From Bacilli bacterium (GTDB taxonomy: Bacteria > Bacillota_I > Bacilli_A > RF39 > UBA660), in contig CAAGHO010000041.1 of assembly GCA_900769695.1 (NCBI GenBank), positions 1-35,411 of the forward strand: DNA of 35,411 nucleotides, written 5' to 3'. A program made the translations under genes and the position numbers. This document shows positions 1 through 7,282 of the stretch, in pieces (positions within the stretch are counted from its first letter, which is position 1; every line of letters begins with the position of its first letter). The notes under the pieces are model-generated. The model had not been told where the DNA came from, did not search any database, and saw only the letters and a list, made by a program, of their open reading frames with translations.

Positions 1-19
1 ACGTGTGCTCTTCCGATCT
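1..19 (+). other. Residual Illumina adapter sequence
   Basis: The first 19 bases, ACGTGTGCTCTTCCGATCT, equal the 3' end of the Illumina TruSeq read-2 (P7-side) adapter. This is library sequence, not genome, and marks the window's left edge as the untrimmed end of an assembled contig. Real sequence begins at about base 20. Confidence 0.96.
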
Positions 20-249
20 GTTTTATCTATATGATTATGAAATATATTAAGAATAAGAAATTAAAAATTCTTAGTGTTAGTTTGTTAAGTATATTAATTT
101 TATTAATTGGAATGTCTAGAATCTATTTAGGTGTTCATTATTTTACGGATATAGTAGCAGGATACATTATTTCTTGTTGTTATTTAATTATTTTTGCTAA
201 AGTAGTAAGAAAGTGGGGGAATATAGATGAAAGAGTTAATAGTAAGTGA
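20..249 (+). CDS. PAP2-family phosphatase, C-terminal fragment (5' truncated by contig end)
   Basis: Only the C-terminal end of a membrane PAP2 (type 2 phosphatidic acid phosphatase, BacA/undecaprenyl-pyrophosphatase-like) protein is present. The reading frame is open to the left edge, through the adapter. The visible part has the third PAP2 signature, SRIYLGVHYFTD (Ser-Arg...His...Asp), between two hydrophobic stretches (LSVSLLSILILLIGM and IVAGYIISCCYLIIFA). In the family this His and Asp belong to the catalytic site facing the membrane exterior, and substrates are lipid phosphates or isoprenoid pyrophosphates. The internal ATGs at 31 and 37 are unlikely starts because they would leave out PAP2 motifs 1 and 2. 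The stop lies inside the next gene (23-nt overlap), so the two are probably co-transcribed. Confidence 0.8.
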
Positions 250-1024
250 TTTTGATGATACTTTAATTAATAGTGATGAAGAAATACCAGCTTCTACTGT
301 AGTTGTTCTTGATAGTTTAAGAAGAACTGGGTATAAGTTTGCGATAGCAACAGGAAGACCTTTACAAACAGTCCTTGATTATAATCATGATTTTTTATTT
401 ACTGATTATATAATATCTAATAATGGATCAGTTATCTATGATTGTGTAAAAGAAAAAATAATCTTTCATAAAAGTATGTTAGTTAGTAATATAAAAAAGA
501 TAGTGAAAACTTATTACGATAAAGCAATTATTTATCTAGTAGATAGTTATAACTGGAATTTAATAAGTGGAAGGTCTGCTTATAATAATGATGCAGATAT
601 AGTTAATAGAGTAATTAATTATGATAAGTTTATAGACGAAAATAAGAAAGATATTGGTAAGTTGGAATTATATTTTAAGACTTTGAAAGAGGCAAAAGAT
701 TCTTTAGAAGAAATTAAGGGTTTTAACTTAAAAGTAAAAGCAAATTTACAAGTATCCGGTGATAAGTTTATCGTAGAAATTACTCATCAAGATGTTAGTA
801 AACTGACAGGTGTTAGTTATGTTGCTTCAAAAAATAAAATTGGTTTAGATAGGGTTGTTGCATTTGGAGATGGTCATAATGACATTGAATTAATTAAAAA
901 TGTTGGTGTTGGAGTAGCTTTAGAAAATGCTGTTGATGAATTAAAAAAAGTAGCTAAAGAACTAACTGATGATTGCAATCATAAGGGTGTTGAAAAGTTC
1001 TTGAAGAAGCAGTTTATAGGATAA
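227..1024 (+). CDS. Cof-type HAD-family phosphatase
   Basis: A 265-residue cytoplasmic haloacid-dehalogenase-superfamily hydrolase of the Cof/YidA type, a group that dephosphorylates sugar phosphates, FMN or related small metabolites. HAD motif I is SDFDDTL near residue 7 (both Asp present), motif II is the Thr of ATGRP near residue 42, and motif IV is FGDGHNDIELI near residue 213, followed by VGVALENA, typical of Cof proteins. The cap domain fills residues 85-190. The length is normal for the family. The start overlaps the end of the PAP2 gene, suggesting translational coupling, and a short terminator palindrome overlaps its stop codon. The exact substrate cannot be read from sequence. Confidence 0.9.
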   Translation: MKELIVSDFDDTLINSDEEIPASTVVVLDSLRRTGYKFAIATGRPLQTVLDYNHDFLFTDYIISNNGSVIYDCVKEKIIFHKSMLVSNIKKIVKTYYDKAIIYLVDSYNWNLISGRSAYNNDADIVNRVINYDKFIDENKKDIGKLELYFKTLKEAKDSLEEIKGFNLKVKANLQVSGDKFIVEITHQDVSKLTGVSYVASKNKIGLDRVVAFGDGHNDIELIKNVGVGVALENAVDELKKVAKELTDDCNHKGVEKFLKKQFIG

Positions 1025-1041
1025 AATTTTATCCTTTTTTT
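1018..1041 (+). terminator. Short intrinsic terminator overlapping the HAD stop codon
   Basis: The palindrome AGGATAAAATTTTATCCT (1018-1035) is followed by a run of T. It can form a 7-bp stem with an AATT loop and contains the TAA stop of the HAD gene. It separates the PAP2-HAD pair from recG. Confidence 0.65.
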
Positions 1042-1042
1042 G

Positions 1043-1071
1043 TTGGAATTTAATTTTAGTTATGATATAAT
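1043..1071 (+). promoter_or_regulatory. recG promoter with extended -10
   Basis: TTGGAA (1043-1048), a 17-bp spacer and a perfect TATAAT (1066-1071) with an upstream TG at 1063-1064 (TGnTATAAT). The predicted transcript start near 1078 leaves almost no leader before the AGAAGGA ribosome-binding site and the GTG starts of recG. Confidence 0.75.
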
Positions 1072-1090
1072 ATGCGAGAAGGACGTGGTA

Positions 1091-3088
1091 GTGGTGACTG
1101 AATTAAAAGACGTTAAAGGAGTAGGTCCAAAAGCATTGACTCTTTTAAATAAGATTAATATATATACTATAGAGGATTTAGTTACACATTATCCTTTTCG
1201 TTATGATATTTTAGAACGTGGAGATCTTACAAAAACAGAAGATCAAGGTCATATTATTATTGATGGTAAGGTAGAAAGTGTTCCTATCTTAATGAGATTT
1301 AAAGCAGGACTTAATAAAATGAACTTCAGATTAGTAACAGCAAGTGGAGTGGTAGGTGTATCCATCTTTAATAGAGCATTTTTAAAAAATCATTTACAAG
1401 TAGGAACAGGAGTTACTGTTATTGGTAAGTTTGATAAAAAGAAAAATGTCATTACAGCATCTGAATTAAAACTTGAAACACTTTCAAATAAAGTTAAGAT
1501 AGAACCAGTTTATCATGCTACTAGTGGTCTAACTAATAAAAATATTTCAACATTTATAAATATGGCATTATTATTTTATGGAAAAGAAATACCTGATTAT
1601 ATTCCAGAAGAATATATTACTAAATACAATTTTTCAAATAAAAAAACATCTTTAAATGTTATTCATAATCCATCTACTATGGAAAAATTAAAAGAAGTAA
1701 CTATCAGATTAAAATATGAAGAATTATTTGCTTTCATGTTTAAAATTAACTATCTAAAATTAGAAAATAAAAAGAATAATAAAGGTATAGTACATGAAAT
1801 TGACCATTCTAAATTGGATAAGTTTATTAAAACAATTCCTTTTGAACTTACAAAAGATCAATTAAAAGCGGTAGATGAAATAGTAAACGATTTAAAAAGT
1901 TCTAGTAGAATGAATAGGCTTTTACAAGGTGATGTTGGTAGTGGTAAGACAATAGTGTCATTTATTGGAATGTATGCTAATTACTTAAGTGGTTACCAAA
2001 GTGCTTTAATGGCTCCTACTGAAATACTAGCAGTACAACATTATAATAATTTGAAAGATTTATTAAAAGATACAAATATATCAATAGAACTATTAACTGG
2101 TTCAACTTTAAAGAAAGATAAACAACGAATTTATAAGGATTTAAAAGATGGTAATGTAGACATGATTATTGGTACTCATGCACTAATTCAAGAAGAGGTT
2201 GAATATCATAATTTAGGTTTAGTTATTACTGATGAACAACATAGATTTGGAGTTAATCAAAGAGCCAATTTACAAAATAAGGGAATTAGACCTGATATTT
2301 TATATATGAGTGCAACACCAATTCCAAGGACATATGCTTTGACTATTTACGGTGATATGGATATGTCTATTATTAAAGAAAGACCAAAGGGTAGAAAACC
2401 AATTAAAACTTATGTTAAGAACAATGATGAAATAAAAGATGTTTTACAAATGATGTTAGATGAGTTAAAGAAGAATCATCAGGTATATGTAATTGCACCA
2501 TTAATAGAAGACAGTGAAAATGATACTTTAGCAACTGTTTGTAATTTAAAAGATCAAATGATGCTTGCTTTTGGAAAACAATATAAGATAGATATAATTC
2601 ATGGTAAGATGGCAAGTGGGGCAAAAGATTTAATAATGCAAGAGTTTGCTCAAGGACAAATTCAAATTCTTATATCTACAACTGTAATAGAAGTAGGAGT
2701 AGATGTTGCCAATGCTACTACAATGGTTATCTTTGATGCTAATAAATTTGGACTTTCTACACTTCATCAGTTAAGAGGTCGTGTAGGTAGAGGTAATGAT
2801 GAATCTCAATGCATTTTAATTAGTAGTAGTGATACTAAAAGATTAGAAATAATGAAAGAAATAGATGATGGTTTCTTAATAAGTGAAGAAGATTTTAAAT
2901 TACGTGGACATGGAGATCTATTCGGTACTAAACAAAGTGGTGATATGGAATTTAAGATAGCTAATCCAAGAGAAGATTATAAAATATTACTTCAAGCTAA
3001 GAAGGATTCTTATGATTATTTAGTAAAAGAACAAGATATAGAAGATGATTTAAAGAACAGGTTAATTGCAACTATTAATAGTAATTAG
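1091..3088 (+). CDS. recG: ATP-dependent DNA helicase RecG
   Basis: RecG remodels stalled replication forks and Holliday junctions. The N-terminal wedge region begins with a helix-hairpin-helix-like LKDVKGVGPKAL, followed by an OB-fold (about residues 45-145). The superfamily 2 helicase core has Walker A GDVGSGKT, the DEQHRFG box, SATPIPRTYALT, TTVIEVGVDV and the arginine-finger motif QLRGRVGRG. The length, about 665 residues, is normal. GTG at 1091 or 1094 is preferred because AAGGA at 1079-1083 lies 7-10 bases upstream; an in-frame TTG at 1040 lies upstream of the predicted transcript start. It has its own extended -10 promoter and ends just before another one. Identification is secure. Confidence 0.97.
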   Translation: MVTELKDVKGVGPKALTLLNKINIYTIEDLVTHYPFRYDILERGDLTKTEDQGHIIIDGKVESVPILMRFKAGLNKMNFRLVTASGVVGVSIFNRAFLKNHLQVGTGVTVIGKFDKKKNVITASELKLETLSNKVKIEPVYHATSGLTNKNISTFINMALLFYGKEIPDYIPEEYITKYNFSNKKTSLNVIHNPSTMEKLKEVTIRLKYEELFAFMFKINYLKLENKKNNKGIVHEIDHSKLDKFIKTIPFELTKDQLKAVDEIVNDLKSSSRMNRLLQGDVGSGKTIVSFIGMYANYLSGYQSALMAPTEILAVQHYNNLKDLLKDTNISIELLTGSTLKKDKQRIYKDLKDGNVDMIIGTHALIQEEVEYHNLGLVITDEQHRFGVNQRANLQNKGIRPDILYMSATPIPRTYALTIYGDMDMSIIKERPKGRKPIKTYVKNNDEIKDVLQMMLDELKKNHQVYVIAPLIEDSENDTLATVCNLKDQMMLAFGKQYKIDIIHGKMASGAKDLIMQEFAQGQIQILISTTVIEVGVDVANATTMVIFDANKFGLSTLHQLRGRVGRGNDESQCILISSSDTKRLEIMKEIDDGFLISEEDFKLRGHGDLFGTKQSGDMEFKIANPREDYKILLQAKKDSYDYLVKEQDIEDDLKNRLIATINSN

Positions 3089-3102
3089 TTGTAGGTTAGT
3101 GT

Positions 3103-3131
3103 TTGACAGGATAATTAAAATATGATATTAT
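3103..3131 (+). promoter_or_regulatory. Strong promoter of the structured leader RNA
   Basis: A perfect -35 TTGACA (3103-3108), a 17-bp spacer and TATTAT (3126-3131) with an extended TG at 3123-3124. It would start a transcript near 3138, exactly where the folded leader begins. Confidence 0.8.
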
Positions 3132-3137
3132 TAACAG

Positions 3138-3250
3138 CGAGTGAGAGCATATAAGCATTATTTATAATGTGAGCTATGCTGGAATTATTTTTAATTCTAC
3201 ACGAGCAAATTAAGCACGGAGTCACTGAATAAGTATTCTGTGTTTTTTTT
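3138..3250 (+). ncRNA. Structured leader RNA with a competing terminator (riboswitch/attenuator candidate)
   Basis: Downstream of a strong promoter the RNA can fold into a three-way junction. P1 pairs AGTGA (3140-3144) with TCACT (3222-3226). P2 pairs AGCATA (3146-3151) with TATGCT (3175-3180) and contains an inner CATTA/TAATG hairpin. P3 pairs GAATTA (3182-3187) with TAATTC (3192-3197). The following terminator pairs CACGGAGT (3215-3222) with ATTCTGTG (3235-3242) before eight T. Its 5' arm and loop share bases 3222-3226 with P1, so P1 and the terminator exclude each other, as in transcriptional riboswitches. I do not recognise a known class: T-box, SAM, lysine, purine, TPP and PreQ1 consensus segments are absent. 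A stand-alone small RNA is the alternative. Confidence 0.5.
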
Positions 3251-3295
3251 CCGAAAAACACGAATATAATATTATGGAAGGAGAGAGAAAGATTC

Positions 3296-3736
3296 GTGGA
3301 AGATCAACAAGATTTAAAGCAGTTAAAGGAAGAATTAGAGGTATTATTAAAAGAACTTGGATATGATATATCAAATAAAGATGACAAAAAGGTATTTGTA
3401 GATGTAGTGGTAGAAACTATGGATTGTATTGGACAAGGAATGCCTAAAGAAGAAGTTTTTAATTTAGTACATAATAAAAATGCATTTATTTATGTTGAAC
3501 TGGCATATTTTTGTTATGAACAGGGTATGGTAAAATTACATAGTTCACTAGAAAATTTTCATCAAGGAAGAAATGCAAAAAGTGTAAACCAAAAAGTATA
3601 TGATAAAGTTTTTTCTGGAGAGAAAAATCCAACTGTTTTTGATTCAGCTTATTATGTAGCAAGCTATTTAGATGAAAAAACAAATAGAAATACAAAAGAT
3701 TCAAAACAAAAACAAAAAGTAAAAACTGTCAACTAA
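3296..3736 (+). CDS. Uncharacterised 146-residue protein
   Basis: The family is not recognised. The protein is hydrophilic and probably mostly helical, with a charged N-terminus (EDQQDLKQLKEELEVLLKEL), no signal peptide or TM segment, and a very basic low-complexity tail (DSKQKQKVKTVN). The GTG start is chosen because AAGGAG at 3278-3283 lies upstream and no in-frame ATG fits. It lies 45 bases after the terminator of the structured leader, so it is the likely gene controlled by that RNA. A weak TATAAT at 3265-3270 without a good -35 could give independent expression. No function is proposed. Confidence 0.7.
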   Translation: MEDQQDLKQLKEELEVLLKELGYDISNKDDKKVFVDVVVETMDCIGQGMPKEEVFNLVHNKNAFIYVELAYFCYEQGMVKLHSSLENFHQGRNAKSVNQKVYDKVFSGEKNPTVFDSAYYVASYLDEKTNRNTKDSKQKQKVKTVN

Positions 3737-3768
3737 AAAATATTTAAAATTAATTTTAAATAAATTAA

Positions 3769-3797
3769 TTGACAATTTATAATTTATAATTTATGAT
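3769..3797 (+). promoter_or_regulatory. Promoter of the candidate small RNA
   Basis: TTGACA (3769-3774), a 17-bp spacer and TATGAT (3792-3797). The expected start near 3804 coincides with the first hairpin of the RNA below. Confidence 0.65.
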
Positions 3798-3803
3798 TAA
3801 GAT

Positions 3804-3905
3804 GCATGATGGTATAAATATCATGCTGATATCACTCATTGATATATAGGATGAGTGTATATTCAACCGAACCCCCTGAAGAGCCCATTTTGGGCTCATT
3901 TTTGT
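3804..3905 (+). ncRNA. Candidate ~100-nt small RNA with three hairpins
   Basis: Between its own promoter and terminator there is no reading frame but three stems. GCATGAT/ATCATGC is at 3804-3826. An 11-bp stem with one bulged T lies at 3829-3862. The terminator GAGCCCA-TTT-TGGGCTC (3881-3897) is followed by T-rich sequence. Bases 3863-3880 (TCAACCGAACCCCCTGAA) remain single-stranded and include a C5 run, rare in this AT-rich DNA and complementary to G-rich ribosome-binding sites, so it could act as a seed. A separate promoter for the following fic gene argues for an independent sRNA rather than a fic leader, although read-through is possible. Confidence 0.5.
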
Positions 3906-3933
3906 TTTGATTTTAATAATTTTATAGTATAAT
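3905..3933 (+). promoter_or_regulatory. Probable fic promoter
   Basis: TATAAT at 3928-3933 with a weak -35 (TTTTGA, 3905-3910, 17-bp spacer), starting in the T-tract of the preceding terminator. The fic ribosome-binding site AAGGAGG follows at 3945-3951. Confidence 0.5.
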
Positions 3934-3959
3934 ATAATTAAATTAAGGAGGAAAGAAAA

Positions 3960-4700
3960 ATGGAAATAAGTAAAATTAAAAAAGCATTAATTGAACAAAA
4001 AAATATGAATTTACCTGGTAATCTTTATCATAAGACACAACTTGATTTTGCTTATAATACTAATCATATTGAAGGATCTACGATAACCCCTGATGAAACT
4101 GCAAGTATATACGATACAGGAACAATTTTAACAAGCAAAGATAAAGTCATTGTTTTAAAGGATGCAACTGAAACAAAAAATCATTTTACTTTATTCAAAT
4201 ATATGTTAAATACTATTGATGATAAATTATCTGAAGATATGATAAAGAAATTTCATTTTATCTTAAAAGATGGAACTCTAACTGATAGTGAAAAAGAATG
4301 GTTTAATGTAGGTGAATACAAAAAAAAGAAAAATTTTGTTGGTAATATTACAACGTCACTTCCAAGTAATGTAGCAAGCGATATGAAAAAATTATTAGAT
4401 TGGTATGATAAAATCGATAAAAAGACAATAGAAGATATTATTGAATTTCACGTTAGATTTGAGCGTGTTCATCCTTTTCAAGATGGCAATGGTAGAGTAG
4501 GCAGAATGATAATGTTTAGAGAATGTTTATATAATGATATAATGCCTTTCTTCATTGAAGATAGAAATAAAGATTTTTATATAAGAGGCATTAAAGAATA
4601 TCAAACGAATAATGTAAAAGGCTATTTAATAGATACCTGTTTAAATAGTCAAGATAATTATGAAAAAATGGTTAATTACTTTTTAGAAGATAATGAATAA
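3960..4700 (+). CDS. Fic-domain protein (probable AMP transferase)
   Basis: A 246-residue cytoplasmic Fic protein. The family usually transfers AMP from ATP to a Ser, Thr or Tyr hydroxyl on a target protein. The full catalytic loop HPFQDGNGRVGR (HPFx[D/E]GNGRxxR, near residues 171-182) is intact, including the catalytic His. Near residues 34-39 TNHIEG fits the inhibitory motif [S/T]xxxE[G/N] on the N-terminal side, as in class II (self-inhibited) Fic proteins, so activity is probably kept in check in cis rather than by a separate antitoxin. No C-terminal DNA-binding domain is seen. AAGGAGG is 8 bases before the ATG. No antitoxin-like gene adjoins it. Confidence 0.92.
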   Translation: MEISKIKKALIEQKNMNLPGNLYHKTQLDFAYNTNHIEGSTITPDETASIYDTGTILTSKDKVIVLKDATETKNHFTLFKYMLNTIDDKLSEDMIKKFHFILKDGTLTDSEKEWFNVGEYKKKKNFVGNITTSLPSNVASDMKKLLDWYDKIDKKTIEDIIEFHVRFERVHPFQDGNGRVGRMIMFRECLYNDIMPFFIEDRNKDFYIRGIKEYQTNNVKGYLIDTCLNSQDNYEKMVNYFLEDNE

Positions 4701-4710
4701 TAATTAAAAA

Positions 4711-4772
4711 ATGACATTATGACATTAAACTTTGCTAGGGGGTATAGTAAAAACTAATGTCATTAATGTCAT
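4711..4772. repeat. Long imperfect inverted repeat built from tandem TGACATTA units
   Basis: The left arm ATGACATTATGACATTA (4711-4727) contains two direct copies of TGACATTA. The right arm TAATGTCATTAATGTCAT (4755-4772) is its inverse with one extra T. The arms enclose 27 bases with a G5 run (4738-4742). It could fold as a 17-bp bulged stem-loop in RNA or serve as a multi-site operator between fic and the Sel1 gene. No T-run follows, so it is not a normal terminator. Confidence 0.7.
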
Positions 4773-4815
4773 AAAAATAAATTTGCTAAATTTATCAAGT
4801 AAGGGGAAATATATA

Positions 4816-5397
4816 ATGAAAATTATTAAATTTGATTTAAATGAATTAGAAAAACTTGATACAGGATTTGCTTATTATTTATTAGGTAGAAGCTATGATT
4901 TAGAAGAAAATGGTGCAGAACAAGATTATAATAGAGCATTATATTATTATCAAAAAGGTTTTGATGTTGATTATCCATTATGTACTTATTCTTTGGGTAT
5001 ATCATATGAACTTGGATTAGGAGAAGTATTAAATATAGATAAAAATAAATCAAAAGAACTACTAATTAATGCTTATCCTAAAATAATAGAGTTAATTAAC
5101 AATCCAAATACTTCTGAAATAGAAAAGATTTACGCAAAATTTGTAACAGGTGCTTATTTCTATTTTGGCCTTGGTGACATAGAAAAAGATTATAATAAAG
5201 CATTTGCAATTATTAAATGTTGTGCTGATAAAGGACATATTGCGGCAATTTATGATTTGGGTGCAAACTTCTATTTTAATGGAAATGGAACTGATGTTAA
5301 TTATGAATTAGCAGATTACTACCTAAACATTGCTAAAGAAAATGGTCTAAAAAGAGCTAGAGATTTATTTGATTCAAGAAATAAAATGAAAAAATAA
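4816..5397 (+). CDS. Sel1-like repeat protein
   Basis: A 193-residue soluble protein made of Sel1-like (SLR, TPR-related) helical repeats, which serve as protein-interaction scaffolds. Repeat features are the G-x-x-Y/F-x-L-G pattern and the aromatic-rich second helix: AYYLLGRSYD...YNRALYYYQKGF, CTYSLGISYE, FVTGAYFYFGLGDIEKDYNKAFAIIKCCADKGHIAAIYDLGANFYFNGN and a final ELADYYLNIAKENG. The ATG is placed by AAGGGGA at 4801-4807; an upstream in-frame TTG lies within the inverted repeat and has no ribosome-binding site. No signal peptide is present, so it is cytoplasmic. Its partner is unknown; its position after fic may hint at a shared role. Confidence 0.8.
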   Translation: MKIIKFDLNELEKLDTGFAYYLLGRSYDLEENGAEQDYNRALYYYQKGFDVDYPLCTYSLGISYELGLGEVLNIDKNKSKELLINAYPKIIELINNPNTSEIEKIYAKFVTGAYFYFGLGDIEKDYNKAFAIIKCCADKGHIAAIYDLGANFYFNGNGTDVNYELADYYLNIAKENGLKRARDLFDSRNKMKK

Positions 5398-5420
5398 TAT
5401 TTAAATCCAGGAGGTAAAAG

Positions 5421-6338
5421 ATGATTAATATAAAGAATATAAAAAATAATGTTAGTAAGTTAAAGGAAACTTTACCTAGTTTAAATATTGATAGTATTTT
5501 TTTAGAGCAAGATGGAAAACTAGATAAAATTTTTTATAATGATGAATGTTTACACGAATTAAGAAGTTGTGCAAAATTATTAGTTGCAATGGCTATAGGA
5601 ATAGTAATAGATAAAGGTATGGTAACACTTGATACTTTTGTTTATCCGTCTATAAAAAATATTGTTAGTATAAACAATGAAAGTAATTTAGAAAAAATAA
5701 AAAAATGGAAAATAAGAGATTTATTAACTCATACTACGGGATATGAAAAACAAATGATGTCCGAAAGTTATATAAAAGATATTGATGAGGACGAATTACT
5801 GGATTATGCTCTTAACTATGATATACCTTATGAGGTTGGCACAAGATTTGCTTACAATAATGTGGAGCCATTTGTATTATCTGTATTTTTTCAAGAAACT
5901 TTTGGCATAAACTTAACAGATTTCATAAACGAAAATATATTTAAAAAGTTAGATATTAAAGAATATAAGTGGAATAATTATGGCAAATATTGTCCTGGTG
6001 CAACAGGATTATATATGAAACATAGTGATTTTCATAAAATAGGGCAACTACTATTGAATAATGGAATATATAATAATAATCAAGTTGTTCCAAGAGAATG
6101 GATAAACGAAATGTGTAAATTACAACTAGAAACACCATCAGCATATAAATCAGAGCGAGTATTTCCTAAAGTTGGAATTGGTTATTATATATTTATTTCA
6201 CGAGATGAATATATTTTTAGAGATGGATCAAATGGTCAATATATAATTGTTAATAAGAAAAATAATATTTTAATAACAATAATGTCTTCTGAAAGAGATA
6301 TGAAAAATATTACAGAGATTTTAAGAAATTTAATATAG
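5421..6338 (+). CDS. Serine hydrolase of the beta-lactamase/penicillin-binding-protein fold
   Basis: A 305-residue member of the class C beta-lactamase-like family (esterases, D-aminopeptidases, transpeptidase relatives). The SxxK nucleophile motif is S49-C-A-K52 and the Tyr-x-Asn motif is Y145-N-N147. LLTHTTGYE around residue 101 is the family's usual LLTHTSGL segment. The third motif, normally HTG or KTG, is replaced by RDGSNGQ near residue 275, so substrate preference is probably unusual. No signal peptide is visible, which suggests an intracellular esterase or amidase rather than a cell-wall enzyme. AGGAGG stands 5 bases upstream of the ATG. It begins a tight run with the cupin and alpha/beta-hydrolase genes, possibly an acquired small-molecule detoxification set (inference). 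Confidence 0.85.
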   Translation: MINIKNIKNNVSKLKETLPSLNIDSIFLEQDGKLDKIFYNDECLHELRSCAKLLVAMAIGIVIDKGMVTLDTFVYPSIKNIVSINNESNLEKIKKWKIRDLLTHTTGYEKQMMSESYIKDIDEDELLDYALNYDIPYEVGTRFAYNNVEPFVLSVFFQETFGINLTDFINENIFKKLDIKEYKWNNYGKYCPGATGLYMKHSDFHKIGQLLLNNGIYNNNQVVPREWINEMCKLQLETPSAYKSERVFPKVGIGYYIFISRDEYIFRDGSNGQYIIVNKKNNILITIMSSERDMKNITEILRNLI

Positions 6339-6348
6339 GAAGAACAAA

Positions 6349-6715
6349 ATGAAAATAATAAAAGAAGAAAATGCAGAAAAATTTAGATATGCCGATACTA
6401 ACTCTGTTTTAGAATATGGAATTGCATTGAATGAAAAAAATATGGATTTTTGTACAAATAAAATTACAGGAAGGTATCCTATGGAAGGATATTGCTCTAA
6501 TTTAGAAGTTGAGGAATTATGTTATATTCTAGATGGAAAAGGAACTATATATAAAAAAAGATAGTGAACCAATTTCTTTTAAAAAAGGTGATATTATTTT
6601 TATAAACAAAAGGGATATATACTACTGGAATGGTGATTTTAAATTAGCTATTGTTTGTTCTCCATCATGGGCAAAAGAACAATGCAGACTATATAGCGAG
6701 GAGGATTTTAAATGA
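6349..6715 (+). pseudogene. Cupin-domain protein split by a one-base frameshift
   Basis: The first frame (6349-6564) encodes a cupin start with EELCYILDGKGTIY and then runs into a stop after an A7 tract at about 6551-6557. The second frame carries on without loss as KKDSEPISFKKGDIIFINKRDIYYWNG, the second half of the cupin barrel, and ends at 6715. Removing one A gives a continuous small cupin protein of about 121 residues, normal for the family. The shift is +1, so it is not a canonical -1 slippery site. It is a real decay event, polymerase slippage that could be corrected in RNA, or an assembly error. The metal-binding His pair expected of cupins is not obvious. The stop overlaps the next ATG (ATGA). 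Confidence 0.75.
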
Positions 6716-7266
6716 AAAATAATTATTTACTAGTTCATGGAAGTTTTGGAAATCCATTTTCAAATTGGATTCCATATTTAAGAAAGGAACTTGAAAATAA
6801 AGGATTAGAAGTTTATACTCCAGATTTTCCAACGGGTGTAGGTTATCAAAATTATGATAATTGGTCTAAACTTTTAAAGACCTATGTCGAGGCAAATATC
6901 TTAAATGGAAATACAATTATATTTGCACATTCAATAGCTCCTATTTTCATTTGTAAATTTTTAGTAGAGAATAAAATTAAAGTGAAGAAATTGGTTTTTG
7001 TTTGTGGATTCAATAATTATCTTGGAATTGATGAAGATTATGATGCAGTTAATGAGAGCATGTATTTTGATAATCTTGCAGATGTTAAAAACTATTGTGA
7101 TGATATTATTTGTTTCTATTCTGATAATGATCCTTATGTTAAATATCAAGCCGAAAAAGAATTTGCTGATACCATAACTGAAAATCAAGTTTTGATTTCT
7201 GGTGGAGGTCATTTAAATTCTGAAAGTGGCTATACAGAATTTGAAGAATTATTAAAATATATATAA
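6712..7266 (+). CDS. RBBP9/YdeN-type alpha/beta serine hydrolase
   Basis: A 184-residue minimal alpha/beta hydrolase of the RBBP9/YdeN family. The oxyanion region follows strand 1 (LLVHGSFGNP), the nucleophile is S74 in FAHSIAP (AHSxA in place of GxSxG, usual in this family), the acid is D138 or D140 in YSDNDPYV, and the His is H167 in GGGHLNS. These enzymes are small cytoplasmic esterases of largely unknown substrate. Its ATG overlaps the stop of the cupin frame (ATGA), so translation is probably coupled to that gene, which favours the cupin having been functional recently. Confidence 0.88.
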   Translation: MKNNYLLVHGSFGNPFSNWIPYLRKELENKGLEVYTPDFPTGVGYQNYDNWSKLLKTYVEANILNGNTIIFAHSIAPIFICKFLVENKIKVKKLVFVCGFNNYLGIDEDYDAVNESMYFDNLADVKNYCDDIICFYSDNDPYVKYQAEKEFADTITENQVLISGGGHLNSESGYTEFEELLKYI

Positions 7267-7282
7267 AATGAGGTATAAAAGT

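Noticed and set aside
2415..2624. Minus-strand open frame inside recG
   Set aside because: It is antisense to a conserved helicase domain with no ribosome-binding site, and its composition mirrors the sense codons. Same judgement for the other antisense frames within genes.
3138..3250. T-box or SAM riboswitch
   Set aside because: Searched by eye for the T-box TGGNACC bulge, the SAM-I AGAGGTGGAGG core, and purine, lysine, TPP and PreQ1 segments; none present. Kept only as an unassigned structured RNA.
6540..6560. Programmed -1 frameshift in the cupin gene
   Set aside because: The required shift is +1, and the A-run is not in the A-AAA-AAG phase needed for -1 slippage.
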